The notes: generated by a model not told the origin, from the sequence alone. Shown: positions 50,843-58,421, numbered from the stretch's first letter. The stretch: DNA of 64,000 nt from Myxococcales bacterium (GCA_021787845.1 JAJYLH010000018.1:21987-85986); one strand, 5' to 3'. A program made the numbers and translations.

Positions 50843-52357
50843 TCACTCGTCGGCGGGGTCGGTCTTGGGCGCGCGCCCATAGAGGCGGGCGAGCTCCTCG
50901 AGGCGAGCGGCAGCGCTTTCGGGCACCTCGGCCCAGGAGAAGCGCCAGTCCCAGTTTCCGCGGGCGAGGCCGGGGCGGTTCATCCGCGCCTCGCTCCCGA
51001 GGCCGAGCACGTCCTGGAAGGGCACCACCGCGACGTCGGCCACCGACTGGTACGCGAGGCGGATGAAGTCCCAGGCGATGTCGTGGCCGTCGGTGGCGAG
51101 GTAGCGCCGCGCGAAATCCCGCTCGGCTTCCGGCGCCTCATCGAACCACCCGCGGGTCGTGTCGTTGTCGTGGGTGCCGGTGTAGACGACCGCGTTGCGC
51201 TCGAAATTGTGCGGCAGGAACGGGTTCGTCGCGTCGCTGCCGAAGGCGAACTGCAGCACTTTCATCCCAGGAAAGCGGAACCGGTCCCGTAGAGCGGTGA
51301 CGTCGGGGGTGATGACGCCCAAGTCCTCGGCGACGATCGGCAGCGGCCCCAGCTCGCGTGCGAGGGCGAGGAAGAGCGCTTCCCCAGGGCCTGCGGCCCA
51401 ACGGCCGCGGACGGCGGTCTTTTCCGCCGCGGGAATCTCCCAGTAGCCGGCGAAGCCGCGGAAGTGGTCGAGCCGCACGACGTCGACCAGATCGAGCAGC
51501 GCGCGGAGGCGGTCGACCCACCAGGCGAAGCCCGTCTGGGCGAGCTTATCCCAGCGATAGAGAGGGTTGCCCCAGCGCTGGCCGGTGGCGCTGAAGTAGT
51601 CCGGCGGCACCCCCGCGACCACCGTCGGCCGGCGCGCCTCGTCGAGGAAGAAGAGCTCCTGGTGTGCCCAGACGTCCGCCGAATGGAAGGCGACGAAGAT
51701 GGGCGCGTCGCCGATGAGACGAATGCCTTTCGCGCGCGCGGCCTCGCGCAGGCGCGACCACTGCTCGAAGAAGACCCACTGCGCGAATCGATGGCGGCGG
51801 ACGGCGCCGGCGTGGCTCTCCCGCGCACGCTCCAGGGCAGCGCTCTCCCGGTGCGCGAGCGGTTTCTCCCAGCTCGTCCATTCGGCGCCGTCGTGCGTCT
51901 CGTTCAGGGCCATGAAGAGGGCGAAGTCTTCGAGCCACGCCGCTTGCTTCTCGCAGAAACGTTGGTAGGCGGCCCGGTCGGTCGGATCGGCGTGGGCGAA
52001 GAAGGCGTCGGCCGCGCGGCGGAGGAGCGGGGTCCTCAAGCCGCCCGAGCGGCCGAAGTCGAGCCGTCCGTCGGGCAGGTCGGTCGCCGCCGGCATCTGC
52101 GAGGACGCGAGCCAGCCGCGGTCGACCAGCGCCGAGACGTCGATCAGCATCGGGTTGCCGGCGAAGGCCGAGAGGCTCGAGTAGGGAGAGGAGCCGTAGC
52201 CGACCGGCGATAGCGGAAGCATCTGCCAGTAGCGCTGCCGGGTGGCGGCGAGCCAGTCGAGGAACCGATGGGCCTCGGCGCCGAGGTCGCCCGAGCCGTG
52301 CGGTCCCGGAAGGGACGTGGGGTGCAACAGGATGCCGCCGCCGCGCGAAAGAGCCAT
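50843..52357 (-). CDS. malQ: 4-alpha-glucanotransferase (amylomaltase)
   Basis: GH77 enzyme that transfers alpha-1,4-glucan chains, in maltose and glycogen metabolism. It has 504 residues, the normal length for the bacterial short form. Motifs include GGILLHPTSLPGPHGSGDLG, the PLSPVGYGSSPYSSLSAFAG loop, the nucleophile Asp in VRLDHFRGF, the acid Glu in VAEDLGVITPDV and the third Asp in GTHDNDTTRGWF. ATG 52357 has AGGAGGCG 6-10 nt upstream. Cytosolic. It converges with no partner and is divergent from the MBL-like gene. Confidence 0.95.
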   Translation of the reverse strand: MALSRGGGILLHPTSLPGPHGSGDLGAEAHRFLDWLAATRQRYWQMLPLSPVGYGSSPYSSLSAFAGNPMLIDVSALVDRGWLASSQMPAATDLPDGRLDFGRSGGLRTPLLRRAADAFFAHADPTDRAAYQRFCEKQAAWLEDFALFMALNETHDGAEWTSWEKPLAHRESAALERARESHAGAVRRHRFAQWVFFEQWSRLREAARAKGIRLIGDAPIFVAFHSADVWAHQELFFLDEARRPTVVAGVPPDYFSATGQRWGNPLYRWDKLAQTGFAWWVDRLRALLDLVDVVRLDHFRGFAGYWEIPAAEKTAVRGRWAAGPGEALFLALARELGPLPIVAEDLGVITPDVTALRDRFRFPGMKVLQFAFGSDATNPFLPHNFERNAVVYTGTHDNDTTRGWFDEAPEAERDFARRYLATDGHDIAWDFIRLAYQSVADVAVVPFQDVLGLGSEARMNRPGLARGNWDWRFSWAEVPESAAARLEELARLYGRAPKTDPADE

Positions 52358-52471
52358 CGCTCGCCTCCTGACGGGCGCGTGGTTCTGGCAGAACACGGGG
52401 CCGAAGGGAAGGGCGAAAGCGGTCGGCTCCGGGCCGATGCCGTTTCTTGCGCCCGTTCGCACCGTTTCGGC

Positions 52472-53122
52472 ATGAGCGAGCCACGGACGACGGCCAAGCG
52501 GATTCATCGGGTGCTGCCGGACGTGTGGCGCTGGCACGTGGCGGACGATCGCATCGGCGGCAGCGAATCGGACGCCTACGCGGTCGTCGAGGAGGGCCGC
52601 GTGGTGTTGATCGACCCGCTGCCGGTCGACGAGGTGCCGCTCAAGGCGCTCGGCCCGATCGAAGCGATCGTGCTGACCGCGTCTTGCCACCAGCGCTCCT
52701 CGTGGCGCTTTCGCCGGGCGTTCTCGGTGCCGGTCTACGCTCCCGAAAGCGCGCAGGGGCTCGACGAGGAGCCGGACCACTCCTACACAGGGGGAGACCT
52801 CCTGCCCGGCGGGCTGATCGCCTTTCACGCGCCGGGACCGACCGAGGCGATGTACGTCCTGTGGAAGAGCCGGCCGGTCAGCGTCGTGTTCCTCGCGGAC
52901 GTGCTGATGCACGACGGCTCCGGCGTGCCCGGGTTCGTTCCCGGCGAATACCAGGACGAGCCCGGGCGGACGCGGGCGAGCGTGCGCCGCATCCTCGCGG
53001 ACCTGCCGGTGACCGCACTGTGCTTCGAGCACGGTCCGCCGATCCTCGAAGGCGCGAGGCAGGCGCTCACGCGGGCGCTGGAAGAGGATTCGGAGATGCC
53101 TGCGCAACCACCGCAAGCGTAG
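52472..53122 (+). CDS. MBL-fold-like protein lacking the metal motif
   Basis: Protein of 216 residues resembling the metallo-beta-lactamase fold (WHVADDRIGGSESDAYAVVEEGRVVLIDPLP, GGLIAFHAPGPTEAMYVLWKSRP, VFLADVLMHDG). The usual HxHxDH cluster is replaced by LTASCHQRSS, so only one histidine of the motif remains. It may be a non-hydrolytic relative or bind a different metal set. It is cytosolic. Start at ATG 52472. Confidence 0.65.
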   Translation: MSEPRTTAKRIHRVLPDVWRWHVADDRIGGSESDAYAVVEEGRVVLIDPLPVDEVPLKALGPIEAIVLTASCHQRSSWRFRRAFSVPVYAPESAQGLDEEPDHSYTGGDLLPGGLIAFHAPGPTEAMYVLWKSRPVSVVFLADVLMHDGSGVPGFVPGEYQDEPGRTRASVRRILADLPVTALCFEHGPPILEGARQALTRALEEDSEMPAQPPQA

Positions 53123-53618
53123 CCGGGCGGCCGACAGGCGGCAGGCCAGCGCGAGAGGCCGGCGATCCTCGGGGGGCGGCGTTTCGGCTCGCGCTCACGC
53201 GCCCGAGCGCCTGGTCCAAGTGCGCCGAAGCATAGACGCTCCCGAAAACATCGAGGAGCTGCCTATCGGGTGACCGCACCCAGCCGCGTGGGCAACGCCG
53301 ATCATCCCGAGACGTCATCAGCCGATGCCTCAGCATGTGCGACACGGGGACATCGAGTCGCAACGCGGTCGTCCCGTCCGCCGTGGGGTGCCGGGCATCT
53401 TGGCCGGTCGGGCGGGACGCCATCGATCCCTGCGCTCCGTGAAGCGTCCCCCCGATTTTCAGTACAGCGCAGTCGGGGGCCGAGCGCGGTGCCGCCCCAA
53501 CCGCCCGTCCATCGTCCTTCGACTGGCGCTCAGGATGACCGCTCAGGAGGAGCGGTCGGGAACTCGGGCGAGATGCGGACAACCCGATAAGCAAACCTCA
53601 AGGATTCGCGGGGTTGCG
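53123..53618. other. Intergenic region at the left edge of the accessory island
   Basis: About 500 bp with no supported gene. A dispersed-repeat-like stretch at 53513-53538 (minus strand TCATCCTGAGCGCCAGTCGA) abuts a perfect 8-bp hairpin (53537-53544 with 53550-53557, GACCGCTC and its complement). Another stem near 53448 (CCCCCGA with TCGGGGG) is also present. The region joins the housekeeping genes to the island. Confidence 0.5.
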
Positions 53619-53665
53619 TGGTAGGCCCGATTGGTTTCGAACCAACGACCTCTTCCGTGTCAAGG
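53619..53665 (-). tRNA. 3' half of a tRNA-Val(GAC), probable integration core
   Basis: On the minus strand the sequence ends in CCA with a proper T-arm (GTTGG, TTCGAAA, CCAAT), acceptor 3' strand CGGGCCT, discriminator A, variable loop AGGTC, and an anticodon loop TTGACAC with anticodon GAC. The 5' anticodon strand is TCACC, not the needed CTTCC, and the rest of the tRNA is missing. It is thus the tRNA 3' half that an element leaves on one side. Not functional. Protein-like translations here (WFRTNDLFRVK) are artefacts. Confidence 0.85.
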
Positions 53666-53777
53666 TGACCGGAAACCGTCCAGCCGATCCCAGCCTTTCA
53701 CAAACCGCTGTAAATCAAGCTTGTTCCGAGAGCCCGTCCGTCCAGCCTTCCCAGAGAGTTGCACCCTTTTCGTCTCC

Positions 53778-53801
53778 GTTTGCTACCCGGTTTGCTACCC
53801 G
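53778..53801. repeat. 12-bp tandem repeat, possible integrase arm site (left)
   Basis: GTTTGCTACCCG occurs twice in tandem (53778-53789 and 53790-53801), 113 bp from the tRNA-Val fragment. On the minus strand it reads as GSKPGSK at the end of a frame like an integrase C-terminus, suggesting the tail of a lost integrase gene. Spacing and repeat length match the repeats near the right fragment. Confidence 0.65.
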
Positions 53802-53862
53802 GCCGGCACGCGCGAAGCCTGGCACCGCCGGGGGAATCGGCACGCGCGATCGGCTGCTTGGC

Positions 53863-54042
53863 GTGCGCGAAGTGGCGGTGCTCCTGGGGGTCAGCACCGC
53901 TACCGTCTACTCGCTGGTCGAGCGCGGGGAGATCGCGAACTGCCGTGTTTCGCAGGCGATCCGCTTCCGCCGCGAGGACGTGAGGGCCTACCTCCGGGCC
54001 TCGAAGGGGGCGGGTAGCAAGAAAAGGAACCGCCCAAGGTGA
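53863..54042 (+). CDS. Excisionase-like HTH protein (N-terminus uncertain)
   Basis: Small DNA-binding protein of the HTH_17/AlpA excisionase type: VREVAVLLGVSTATVYSLVERGEI, then CRVSQAIRFRREDVRAYL. It should bend DNA and promote excision or act as a regulator of the element. The frame is open back into the tRNA remnant, so the real start is unclear; GTG 53863 is the first standard start ahead of the domain, although the domain normally begins about 5 residues earlier. Transcribed toward the cargo operon. Confidence 0.7.
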   Translation: MREVAVLLGVSTATVYSLVERGEIANCRVSQAIRFRREDVRAYLRASKGAGSKKRNRPR

Positions 54043-54100
54043 TGCGCGATTCGTCCGATGCCGAACAGGTCCACCGGCCCTCGCGTCGGGGCCGCACGAC

Positions 54101-54123
54101 GGCGGCGGCATGGGGCCGCCGCC
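54101..54123. terminator. GC-rich hairpin between xis-like gene and small ORF
   Basis: A 9-bp perfect stem (54101-54109 GGCGGCGGC with 54115-54123) with a 5-base loop, between the excisionase-like stop and the 56-residue ORF. There is no T-tract. It could insulate the cargo genes. Confidence 0.4.
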
Positions 54124-54148
54124 TGACCCACACGACCAGGAGCACGCC

Positions 54149-54319
54149 ATGAAGAGCAGCACCGCTTACGTGAAGCACGACAAGTTCAAGCTGGGGTTCG
54201 GCGGCTGCAAGGCACCGGAGAAGCTGGTGCCCATCTGGTTGCCGGTAGCGTCGCTGCCCACCGTGCCGCCCGGGTTGCCCAAGGTGCGGCGCCCGAAGGG
54301 AACGGTGGCGAATCAGTAG
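54149..54319 (+). CDS. 56-residue hypothetical protein
   Basis: Unrecognised small basic protein, MKSSTAYVKHDKFKLGFGG to the C-terminus PKGTVANQ, with one cysteine and a proline-rich end. An AGGAG at 54138-54142 lies 6 bases before the ATG, supporting translation. It is enclosed by two hairpins (54101-54123 and 54335-54379), so it may be its own transcript. It may be a regulator or an antidote of the neighbouring operon; no motif shows this. Confidence 0.5.
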   Translation: MKSSTAYVKHDKFKLGFGGCKAPEKLVPIWLPVASLPTVPPGLPKVRRPKGTVANQ

Positions 54320-54334
54320 TACCGGAGCGTTACT

Positions 54335-54379
54335 GGGTGGCGGGTGCGTTGCCAGTGATCGGCGGCGCACCCGCCACCC
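54335..54379. terminator. 14-bp perfect hairpin after the small ORF
   Basis: Arms 54335-54348 and 54366-54379 (GGGTGGCGGGTGCG and its complement) with a 17-base loop, 15 bp after the small ORF stop. No T-run follows, so termination would need Rho or act as RNA protection. Confidence 0.55.
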
Positions 54380-54465
54380 TGTCTCGTGTCGCCCCTGGGC
54401 TTGGCGGGCGTCGGCCGGGCAAGAGACAGCCTGGCCGTCCGTTGGTGCCTTTTCTGCTGGGTGGG

Positions 54466-54494
54466 TTGCGGATGGCCAGTTGGCACGGTATGAA
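54466..54494 (+). promoter_or_regulatory. Candidate promoter of the cargo operon
   Basis: TTGCGG (54466-54471) and TATGAA (54489-54494) are separated by 17 bp, a good spacing. The start site would fall close to the Shine-Dalgarno at 54501, giving an RNA with a very short leader. Confidence 0.35.
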
Positions 54495-54515
54495 TTCTTC
54501 AGGAGGTTTCGTCCG

Positions 54516-55097
54516 GTGAGCGCGAAAGCACAGCCGGCGCTTGAACCAGGGCGGGTGTACCGCACGCGGGAACTCGCGGCCTGGAGTCGGAACGCCACTC
54601 GCCTCGCCCGCCGGCTGGTGCGCGAGGGGAAGCTCGTGCCCCTGCGGCACGGGCTGTTTGCGTCGCCGCGCCTGAGCCGGTTCGGAGCGGTGCCGCCGAG
54701 CGACGAGGAACTGCTTCGCGTCTTTCTCGACGGCGCGCCCTTCGTGTACTCCGGCCCCGACCGGTGGAACGCGCTAGGTCTCGGGACGACGGCGCTCTTT
54801 GCGTTCCCGCTCGTGTACAACACGAAGCGGTCGGGCCTTTTTACGTTCGGCCGGCAGCGGTACCGCCTGCGTCGGGTGCGCTTTCCACCCCGGCCGACCC
54901 CCGAGTGGTACGTGATCGACCTCATCGAACACGCGGATGAAGCCGGCGTCGACGTCCAGGAGGTCGAGATGGCTCTCGTCTATCGCATGGCCGAAGCCCA
55001 GTTCGACCGCTCGCGGCTCTCGGCGATGGCCAAGGAGTACGGCTCCCGAGCCACGCAGGCGCTCGTGGATCGGGCGCTTGCGGCCGAAGGCTCGTGA
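54516..55097 (+). CDS. AbiEi/DUF6088-like winged-helix antitoxin-type protein
   Basis: Predicted DNA-binding antitoxin-type protein, 193 residues from a GTG with a perfect AGGAGG (54501-54506) at 9 bases. Residues about 14-50 form a winged helix (YRTRELAAWSRNATRLARRLVREGKLVPLRHGLFA). Residues about 60-115 show the YSGPDRWNALGLGTTALF segment characteristic of DUF6088/AbiEi proteins. The C-terminus is helical. In AbiE systems the partner is the nucleotidyltransferase AbiEii. Here the coupled partner (TGATG overlap at 55095-55099) is a nucleoside phosphorylase-fold protein. The role as autoregulating antitoxin is inferred from family and operon layout. Confidence 0.72.
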   Translation: MSAKAQPALEPGRVYRTRELAAWSRNATRLARRLVREGKLVPLRHGLFASPRLSRFGAVPPSDEELLRVFLDGAPFVYSGPDRWNALGLGTTALFAFPLVYNTKRSGLFTFGRQRYRLRRVRFPPRPTPEWYVIDLIEHADEAGVDVQEVEMALVYRMAEAQFDRSRLSAMAKEYGSRATQALVDRALAAEGS

Positions 55098-55939
55098 TGT
55101 TCCCCCACGAGTCGCCGGAGTTCCCGTATGATGAGCACGCCATGGGGCAAGATGAACTTCTCCAATGCACCCACCTCTTGATCGTCGCCACGCGCAGCGA
55201 GCAGGAACAGCTCGCCCGCGCCGCCACCGACCTTGGCCTCCCGTTTGCGGAGCGCAAGGGTCGGACGACCACGTACTTCGACCTGGGGGCGGCCGGCCCC
55301 GGTCGCGTACTCGCCCTGCGGACGGCGGAGGGACCGTTCAGCTTCGGCGGGTCGGCGGCCCAGGCCATATACTCCCGTCTCGAAACCCAGGCCGTGGGCG
55401 GCATGATCGGGGTCGGCACGTGCTTCGGCGTCGACCGCGCGACTCAGGCGGTCGGGGACGTGATCGTCTCGTCCGCCCTCGTTCCGTACGACAACCGCAA
55501 CGTGCTCTCCGACGGCCTGCTCCCACGCTTCCGCTACCATCGCGTGACGCGCCACCCGGCCAAGGCCTCGCTGCGCGCGATGCTCGAACGCTCGCGCGAC
55601 GCTGACGCGCGCGATTTCAAGGTCCATTTCGGGGCGCTGCTCTCCGGCGGCAGCCACATCGCCTGCCGCAGCTACCGCGACCACCTCGTGAGTATGCTGA
55701 CCAAGGTGGCGGAGGACACCATCGTCGGCGGCGAGATGGAAGGCGTGGGGCTGCTCGGGCTCTCAGCGCGGGATCGGCCTGAATGGGTGGTCGTGAAGGG
55801 CATCAGCGACTTCGCGGACGAGGATCGCGCCACGGATGCGCCGGCGCACCGCGAGCGCGCCAGCTATCATGCCGCTCGGTTCGTGCTCGAGGCGCTCCAA
55901 GCGGAGCGCTCGCGCGTGGCGCAGGAGGCAAGCCCATGA
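55097..55939 (+). CDS. Nucleoside phosphorylase/MTA-SAH nucleosidase-fold protein
   Basis: PNP_UDP_1-fold protein of 280 residues that should cleave the N-glycosidic bond of a nucleoside or nucleotide. Motifs include HLLIVATRSEQEQLA at the N-terminus, GMIGVGTCFGVDRA (about 103-115), SGGSHIAC, the substrate-binding GGEMEGVGLLGLS (E213, E215) and VVVKGISDFADED with catalytic-type D238. The start may be ATG 55097 (coupled to the upstream stop) or ATG 55142. Defence-linked PNP proteins often act as cell-killing effectors by depleting nucleotides; housekeeping use is less likely inside an integrated element. Active-site intactness suggests a live enzyme; the substrate is unknown. Confidence 0.85.
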   Translation: MFPHESPEFPYDEHAMGQDELLQCTHLLIVATRSEQEQLARAATDLGLPFAERKGRTTTYFDLGAAGPGRVLALRTAEGPFSFGGSAAQAIYSRLETQAVGGMIGVGTCFGVDRATQAVGDVIVSSALVPYDNRNVLSDGLLPRFRYHRVTRHPAKASLRAMLERSRDADARDFKVHFGALLSGGSHIACRSYRDHLVSMLTKVAEDTIVGGEMEGVGLLGLSARDRPEWVVVKGISDFADEDRATDAPAHRERASYHAARFVLEALQAERSRVAQEASP

Positions 55940-56577
55940 TGACGAGCCTGTCGCACTACTTCGGAAACAAGGCGGCACCGGAGCTCCACCCGAAGGCCCG
56001 CTTCTGGCGCAGCCTCCTGGAGAGCGGCCGGGCCGCGAAGGCCGTGTGCGAGTTCCGCCGCCCGTGGCAGGGACTCGGCTTCGCGCCGGCCAAGCTGTAC
56101 GTGTCCTTCTTTGACGAGCACGGCCACGAGATTTTGTCTCCCGACGAGGTGGACTGGGATCCCGAGCTGGACGCGGAGCTCGTGACGCTTGGTGTGCCCG
56201 CCCGGACACCCGAAAACGAGGCCGAACGCACCGGGATGATGCTCGGCCGTCGGTTCGTGCAGCTCCAGGCCGAGTTCGGCGACGGGTATTTCAACGCCGT
56301 GCTCGTCGAGCAACTTCGCGAGAAAGGCTTCGCGGCCCAGCCCGCCGTCGCGGCGAAGCTCAACGCCATCCATGAGAACGCCCCGAGCCACGACGGCCAC
56401 CTGTATGCGTCCTGTGTCGAGGCGATCGATGGCGTGCTCCGGTCGCGCGCCCAGGCGTTGACGGTGAATCTGCACTACGATCCCGAGAAAGCCGCCGCGA
56501 TCCTCGCCGACGCGATGGCCTACTTCCTCGACGAGGAGTACTCGATCACGTCGCGCAAGACGCTCGGATTTACGTGA
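55936..56577 (+). CDS. Unrecognised 213-residue cargo protein
   Basis: I do not recognise this family. It is soluble, mixed alpha/beta, with segments KARFWRSLLESG, AVCEFRRPWQGLG, VSFFDEHGHEILSPDEVDWD and a helical C-terminus (EKAAAILADAMAYFLDEEYSI). No signal peptide, membrane helix or nuclease motif is visible. GCAGGAGG precedes the ATG, which overlaps the nucleosidase stop (ATGATG), so it is co-translated. It may be a sensor, immunity or second effector component. Confidence 0.75.
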   Translation: MMTSLSHYFGNKAAPELHPKARFWRSLLESGRAAKAVCEFRRPWQGLGFAPAKLYVSFFDEHGHEILSPDEVDWDPELDAELVTLGVPARTPENEAERTGMMLGRRFVQLQAEFGDGYFNAVLVEQLREKGFAAQPAVAAKLNAIHENAPSHDGHLYASCVEAIDGVLRSRAQALTVNLHYDPEKAAAILADAMAYFLDEEYSITSRKTLGFT

Positions 56578-56840
56578 CCGATGATGGGCGGCTCACGATG
56601 CCACACGTGCCCTGCGCGTGGCCCTGGTGCAGGGAGGGCAGGGGCGCACCCGATCACGGCGTGGGCGCTGTGTCGTCCCGTCTTTTGATGTAGCGTCGCC
56701 CCTCGTACGCTGGCAGGTGAAAAGGGCACTTGGCTTCGCAATTCTCACGATCGAAGCTAGAGTACAAGCGTTGCCGGAGCGGTCAGGCATCGACAGGCGG
56801 TGCCTGCTACTTCCGGGGCGTTGCCCTTTCACAACCAACT
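56578..56840. other. Gap with integrase-module promoter region
   Basis: 263 bp between cargo operon and excisionase-integrase genes. It contains the promoter candidate at 56735-56763 and a CAGGCA/TGCCTG inverted pair (56784-56789 with 56801-56806) that may be an operator. No gene is supported. Confidence 0.4.
56735..56763 (+). promoter_or_regulatory. Candidate promoter for xis2-int
   Basis: TTCGCA (56735-56740), a 17-bp spacer and TAGAGT (56758-56763) lie 78 bp before the second excisionase-like gene. Confidence 0.4.
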
Positions 56841-57071
56841 ATGGCCTGCACTCCCGCCCGTTCGGCAGCCCCGTCCCCGCATCTCTTGCGCGTGGGCGAG
56901 GTTGCGGCGTGGCTCCACGTGTCCGCCTCCACTGTCCGGCGCCTCACGGTCGCCCGCGAGCTTCGAATGCTCCGGGTGGGCGGCTTGATCCGGTACACAC
57001 CGGAGGACGTGGAAGCGTTCCTCGCGCGAGCCCGCGATGGAGGGAGAGCACCAGACCCACGAGACCTATGA
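56841..57071 (+). CDS. Excisionase-like HTH protein coupled to integrase
   Basis: HTH_17-type protein of 76 residues: LLRVGEVAAWLHVSASTVRRLTVARELRMLRV and a YTPEDVEAFLARARDG tail. It is a probable excisionase or directionality factor and partner of the integrase, whose ATG it overlaps (ATGA at 57068-57071). This is the second such protein in the island. Start ATG 56841. Confidence 0.78.
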   Translation: MACTPARSAAPSPHLLRVGEVAAWLHVSASTVRRLTVARELRMLRVGGLIRYTPEDVEAFLARARDGGRAPDPRDL

Positions 57072-58183
57072 GCGCACGCAAGTTCCGAAACACCTGGTGG
57101 GTGGACGTCACCTTGGGCGTCACCCGCTATCGCAAGCGCTCCCCCGTGAACACGCAAGAAGGTGCGGAAGCCTTCGAGCGCCGGCTTCGCGATGCCCATG
57201 CCCTCGGGGAGGACGTGGAGAAGCTCTTCGAGCAACCCCAACGTTCGATCATCCGTCCACGCGGCCCGACCTTCGCCGAGTTTTCGGCCCGCTGGTTCGA
57301 GACGTACGTCAAGGTCAACAACAAACCGTCGGAGCAACAGGCGAAGACCGCCGCTCTCCGGCTACACCTTCTTCCCGCGTTTGGCCCGAAGCAGCTTGCA
57401 GACATTTCTACCCTTGCCGTTGAGGACTTCAAAGCGGAGGCGCACACGAAAGGACTCTCGCCCAAGACCATCAACAACATCCTGAGCATCCTCCAGAAAT
57501 GTCTTCGCTGCGCTGTCGAGTGGGGAGACCTTGCGAGCCTGCCGCGCATTCGACCGCTCAAGACGAACGTGCCGGGCTTCGACTTCCTCTCAGCGGACGA
57601 AGGAAACAAGCTTGTCGAGGCATGTCCGAACGAACGCATCCGCGCCCAGGTCCTCCTGGCGCTGCGCACCGGCATGCGCATCGGCGAAATCCTTGGACTT
57701 GAGTGGCAACACGTGGACCTTGAGCACCGCCTCATCACCGTCAAGCAATCGCTCGTCAAAGGCATCCTCGGTTCGCCGAAGAGCGGCCGTCCCCGGTACA
57801 TCCCGCTCACCGATGAAGTCATGGCGGCTCTCGCGGCCCTGCGCGGCTGCACCGGCTACGTGTTCCGCGTCCGCGGCGGGCACCCCCGCACGTACGAGAT
57901 GGCGTACAAGGCGCTGCGCGGCGTCTGCGACTGCGCCGGCATCCGGCGCATCGGGTGGCACGTCCTGCGGCACTCCTTCGCGTCGCAGCTTGCCGGAGCA
58001 TCGGTGCCGATGCCGGCGGTCCAGCAGCTCCTCGGGCACTCGACCATCAACATGACGATGCGCTACGCCCACGTGGCTCCATCCATCCTTCGCGATGCCG
58101 TTTCCGTCCTCGATCGGATCGCCCAGGAAGCCCGTCTACGGCAACACTTACGGCAACACTCGCCGATTTCCGTCCCTGCCTGA
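57068..58183 (+). CDS. Tyrosine-type site-specific integrase
   Basis: Integrase of 371 residues. The N-terminal arm-binding part (about 1-60) is followed by a SAM-like core-binding domain (about 66-155) and the catalytic domain. Catalytic residues are intact: R204 (TGMRIGE), K238 (SPKSGR), H298-x2-R301 (WHVLRHSF), H324 (LLGHSTI) and the nucleophile Y333 (MTMRYAHV). It should insert the element at a tRNA 3' end. The last codons are made of the tandem repeat TACGGCAACACT, a layout common where an arm site overlaps the gene end. A tRNA 3' fragment lies 84 bp after the stop. Confidence 0.93.
   Translation: MSARKFRNTWWVDVTLGVTRYRKRSPVNTQEGAEAFERRLRDAHALGEDVEKLFEQPQRSIIRPRGPTFAEFSARWFETYVKVNNKPSEQQAKTAALRLHLLPAFGPKQLADISTLAVEDFKAEAHTKGLSPKTINNILSILQKCLRCAVEWGDLASLPRIRPLKTNVPGFDFLSADEGNKLVEACPNERIRAQVLLALRTGMRIGEILGLEWQHVDLEHRLITVKQSLVKGILGSPKSGRPRYIPLTDEVMAALAALRGCTGYVFRVRGGHPRTYEMAYKALRGVCDCAGIRRIGWHVLRHSFASQLAGASVPMPAVQQLLGHSTINMTMRYAHVAPSILRDAVSVLDRIAQEARLRQHLRQHSPISVPA
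58137..58160. repeat. 12-bp tandem repeat at integrase 3' end (possible arm site)
   Basis: TACGGCAACACT occurs twice head-to-tail (58137-58148, 58149-58160) inside the integrase C-terminal codons, 107 bp left of the right-hand tRNA fragment. A related pair lies 132 bp on its other side. Confidence 0.7.
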
Positions 58184-58225
58184 GACACCCGACAAGGGTT
58201 TGAAGGCTCCGAGTTCTCCGCTTCG

Positions 58226-58261
58226 CACACACAAAAATCCCGACCATCGACTGGTCAGGAT
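58226..58261 (-). terminator. Intrinsic terminator downstream of the tRNA fragment
   Basis: On the minus strand, ATCCTGACCA-GTCGA-TGGTCGGGAT (one mismatch in a 10-bp stem) is followed by TTTTTGTGTG. It lies directly after the CCA end of the tRNA fragment at 58267-58290, as a native tRNA terminator would. Confidence 0.65.
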
Positions 58262-58266
58262 CTCTG

Positions 58267-58290
58267 TGGTGCGGACGGAGGGATTTGAAC
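58267..58290 (-). tRNA. 3' end fragment of a second tRNA (integration core)
   Basis: Minus strand GTTCAAATCCCTCCGTCCGC plus ACCA: T-loop TTCAAAT, 3' T-stem CCCTC, acceptor 3' strand CGTCCGC, discriminator A and CCA. The 5' T-stem partner (GAGGG) is absent (TACTG instead), so only about 24 nt of tRNA remain. The sequence looks like a tRNA-Leu/Ser type end but the anticodon is not present. It differs from the tRNA-Val fragment at 53619, so the two do not form one attL/attR pair. Confidence 0.7.
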
Positions 58291-58421
58291 AGTACTAGGT
58301 ACAACTACGAAGATTCGCAGAGCACTGAGCAGAAGGCCAGTTTCTCTGCTCAAGTTTGCGCATATTCCTCAGCGTCAGCAGTAGTCATCGCAGGTCATTA
58401 TTCGCCAACCATCACCAGCCC

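Noticed and set aside
53067..53594. 175-codon minus-strand frame reading SHMLRHRLMTSRDD
   Set aside because: Overlaps the real 3' end of the MBL-like gene and repeat DNA, has no start context or domain; left as intergenic.
53614..53862. N-terminal part of a 142-codon frame reading WFRTNDLFRVK
   Set aside because: This is the translated tRNA 3' half, a well-known false protein; only the HTH part downstream is kept.
53619..58290. Treating the two tRNA fragments as attL and attR of one element
   Set aside because: The cores differ in sequence (tRNA-Val type versus another tRNA), so a single integration cannot make both.
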